A DNA stretch of 64,000 nt from Emiliania huxleyi CCMP1516 (taxonomy: Eukaryota > Haptophyta > Isochrysidales > Noelaerhabdaceae): the NCBI RefSeq assembly GCF_000372725.1, contig NW_005200981.1, positions 43,335 through 107,334 on the forward strand. The letters are read 5' to 3'. Positions 63,624-64,000 of this stretch are shown piece after piece; positions within the stretch are counted from its first letter, which is position 1; each line of letters opens with the position of its first letter. The notes beneath the pieces were generated by a model, which saw only the letters and a program-made list of their open reading frames with translations, searched no databases and was not told where the DNA came from. A program made the translations under genes and the position numbers.

Positions 63624-63986
63624 ATGAGCAAAAAAGACGAAGATGGCGACGAGCACGAGCATGCCAAAGTGGGACTTCGCGTGCGGGTCGAGGGGCAATC
63701 CAAGCTCTCTTCACAGGGGTGTGGCCGTTACAGGTGGTCGGCCTTACTAGGAGGACGGCCCCGTGCGCGCTCCCAGCGCCGAGCCGCGGCCCCACGCGCC
63801 ACCTGGGCTGCCTCTGGCACGGCCGGGGTCCGCCGAGAGGCTGGGCTTGGCCGGCGGCGCGACGCGTGGCCTGTGCTGCGTCCGTCTCGGACGTTCAAGC
63901 GGCGCCAGCCAGCGGCTCGGCCGCGCATCCTTCACACACGCCGCCACAACCGAGATGAGCGGGCCCAGTGTCGAGCCTTGATGTGA
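63624..63986 (+). CDS. Hypothetical protein, first exon only
   Basis: ATG at 63624 reads MSKKDEDGDEHEHAKVGLRV RVEGQSK, an acidic then basic N-terminus, divergent from the MORC gene. The rest of the frame is Arg/Ala-rich and may be intronic or shadow. Weak. Confidence 0.25.
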   Translation: MSKKDEDGDEHEHAKVGLRVRVEGQSKLSSQGCGRYRWSALLGGRPRARSQRRAAAPRATWAASGTAGVRREAGLGRRRDAWPVLRPSRTFKRRQPAARPRILHTRRHNRDERAQCRALM

Positions 63987-64000
63987 GCTGCATGTGCGCG

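Overview
This looks like a nuclear fragment of a GC-rich, intron-containing eukaryote, most likely a unicellular alga of the haptophyte type. That is an inference from content. The window holds an AP-2 sigma adaptor subunit, a MORC-type ATPase, WW and RRM proteins, a GT29 sialyltransferase, a gametolysin-like metalloprotease, and Cys-rich or Pro-rich surface proteins joined by SPPPP linkers. There are many short introns, several with GC donors. Most very long frames in the window are antisense or out-of-frame shadows caused by the high GC content. I chose the real strand by domain recognition, splice logic and codon sense.

Layout. 1-0.73 kb: left-truncated Cys-rich/Pro-rich surface protein (-). 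1-2 kb: dispersed repeats. 2-3.5 kb: THUMP/TRM-type RNA methyltransferase (+). 5.8-7.1 kb: coiled-coil SFI1/CCDC-like protein (-). 7.5-8.2 kb: organellar IF-3 (+). 8.5-12.8 kb: 2OG dioxygenase / zinc finger / two ABC ATPases / GNAT fusion (-). 13.1-14.9 kb: FAD monooxygenase (-). 15.3-16.6 kb: large palindromic element with a nested TA-flanked insert. 18.2-19.9 kb: WW protein (+). 20.4-23.5 kb: unrecognised acidic 1022-aa protein (-). 24.9-25.7 kb: small acidic helical protein (-). 26.6 kb: Stc1-like zinc protein (+). 27.1-30 kb: GT29 sialyltransferase pieces around a sulfotransferase-like gene (-). 30-31.5 kb: PhyH-like oxygenase (+). 32-33 kb: acyltransferase-like protein (+). 33.4-35.4 kb: RRM protein (-). 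35.65-36.9 kb: intact-looking non-autonomous element with an 8-bp target duplication. 38.3-39.5 kb: type I membrane protein with an EF-hand-like loop (+). 40-41.3 kb: unrecognised gene (-). 41.9 kb: C2H2 protein (+). 42.6-44.2 kb: receptor-like protein with three ectodomain repeats (+). 44.6-47.2 kb: satellites interrupted by a foldback element. 47.6-49.1 kb: Mrp/HCF101-type P-loop protein, apparently lacking its middle (+). 49.4-49.9 kb: AP-2 sigma (-). 50.7-53.8 kb: gametolysin-like metalloprotease (-). 54.5-63.4 kb: chromatin locus encoding MORC ATPase, Tudor-like, PHD and several AP2 domains (-), in one or two genes.

The most unusual signals are two. First, a set of very short introns (about 63-76 nt) is bounded by exact or near-exact 6-11 bp duplications. 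The donor dinucleotide (GC, GT, perhaps GA) seems to be whatever the duplicated target supplies, and many of these introns share a 3' module ending CCGTGARYAG. This is the expected signature of intron-generating (introner-like) insertions. Second, one gene fuses an Fe(II)/2OG dioxygenase, a tandem zinc finger, two ABC ATPases and a GNAT domain. Everything here was read by eye; no search or alignment program was run.
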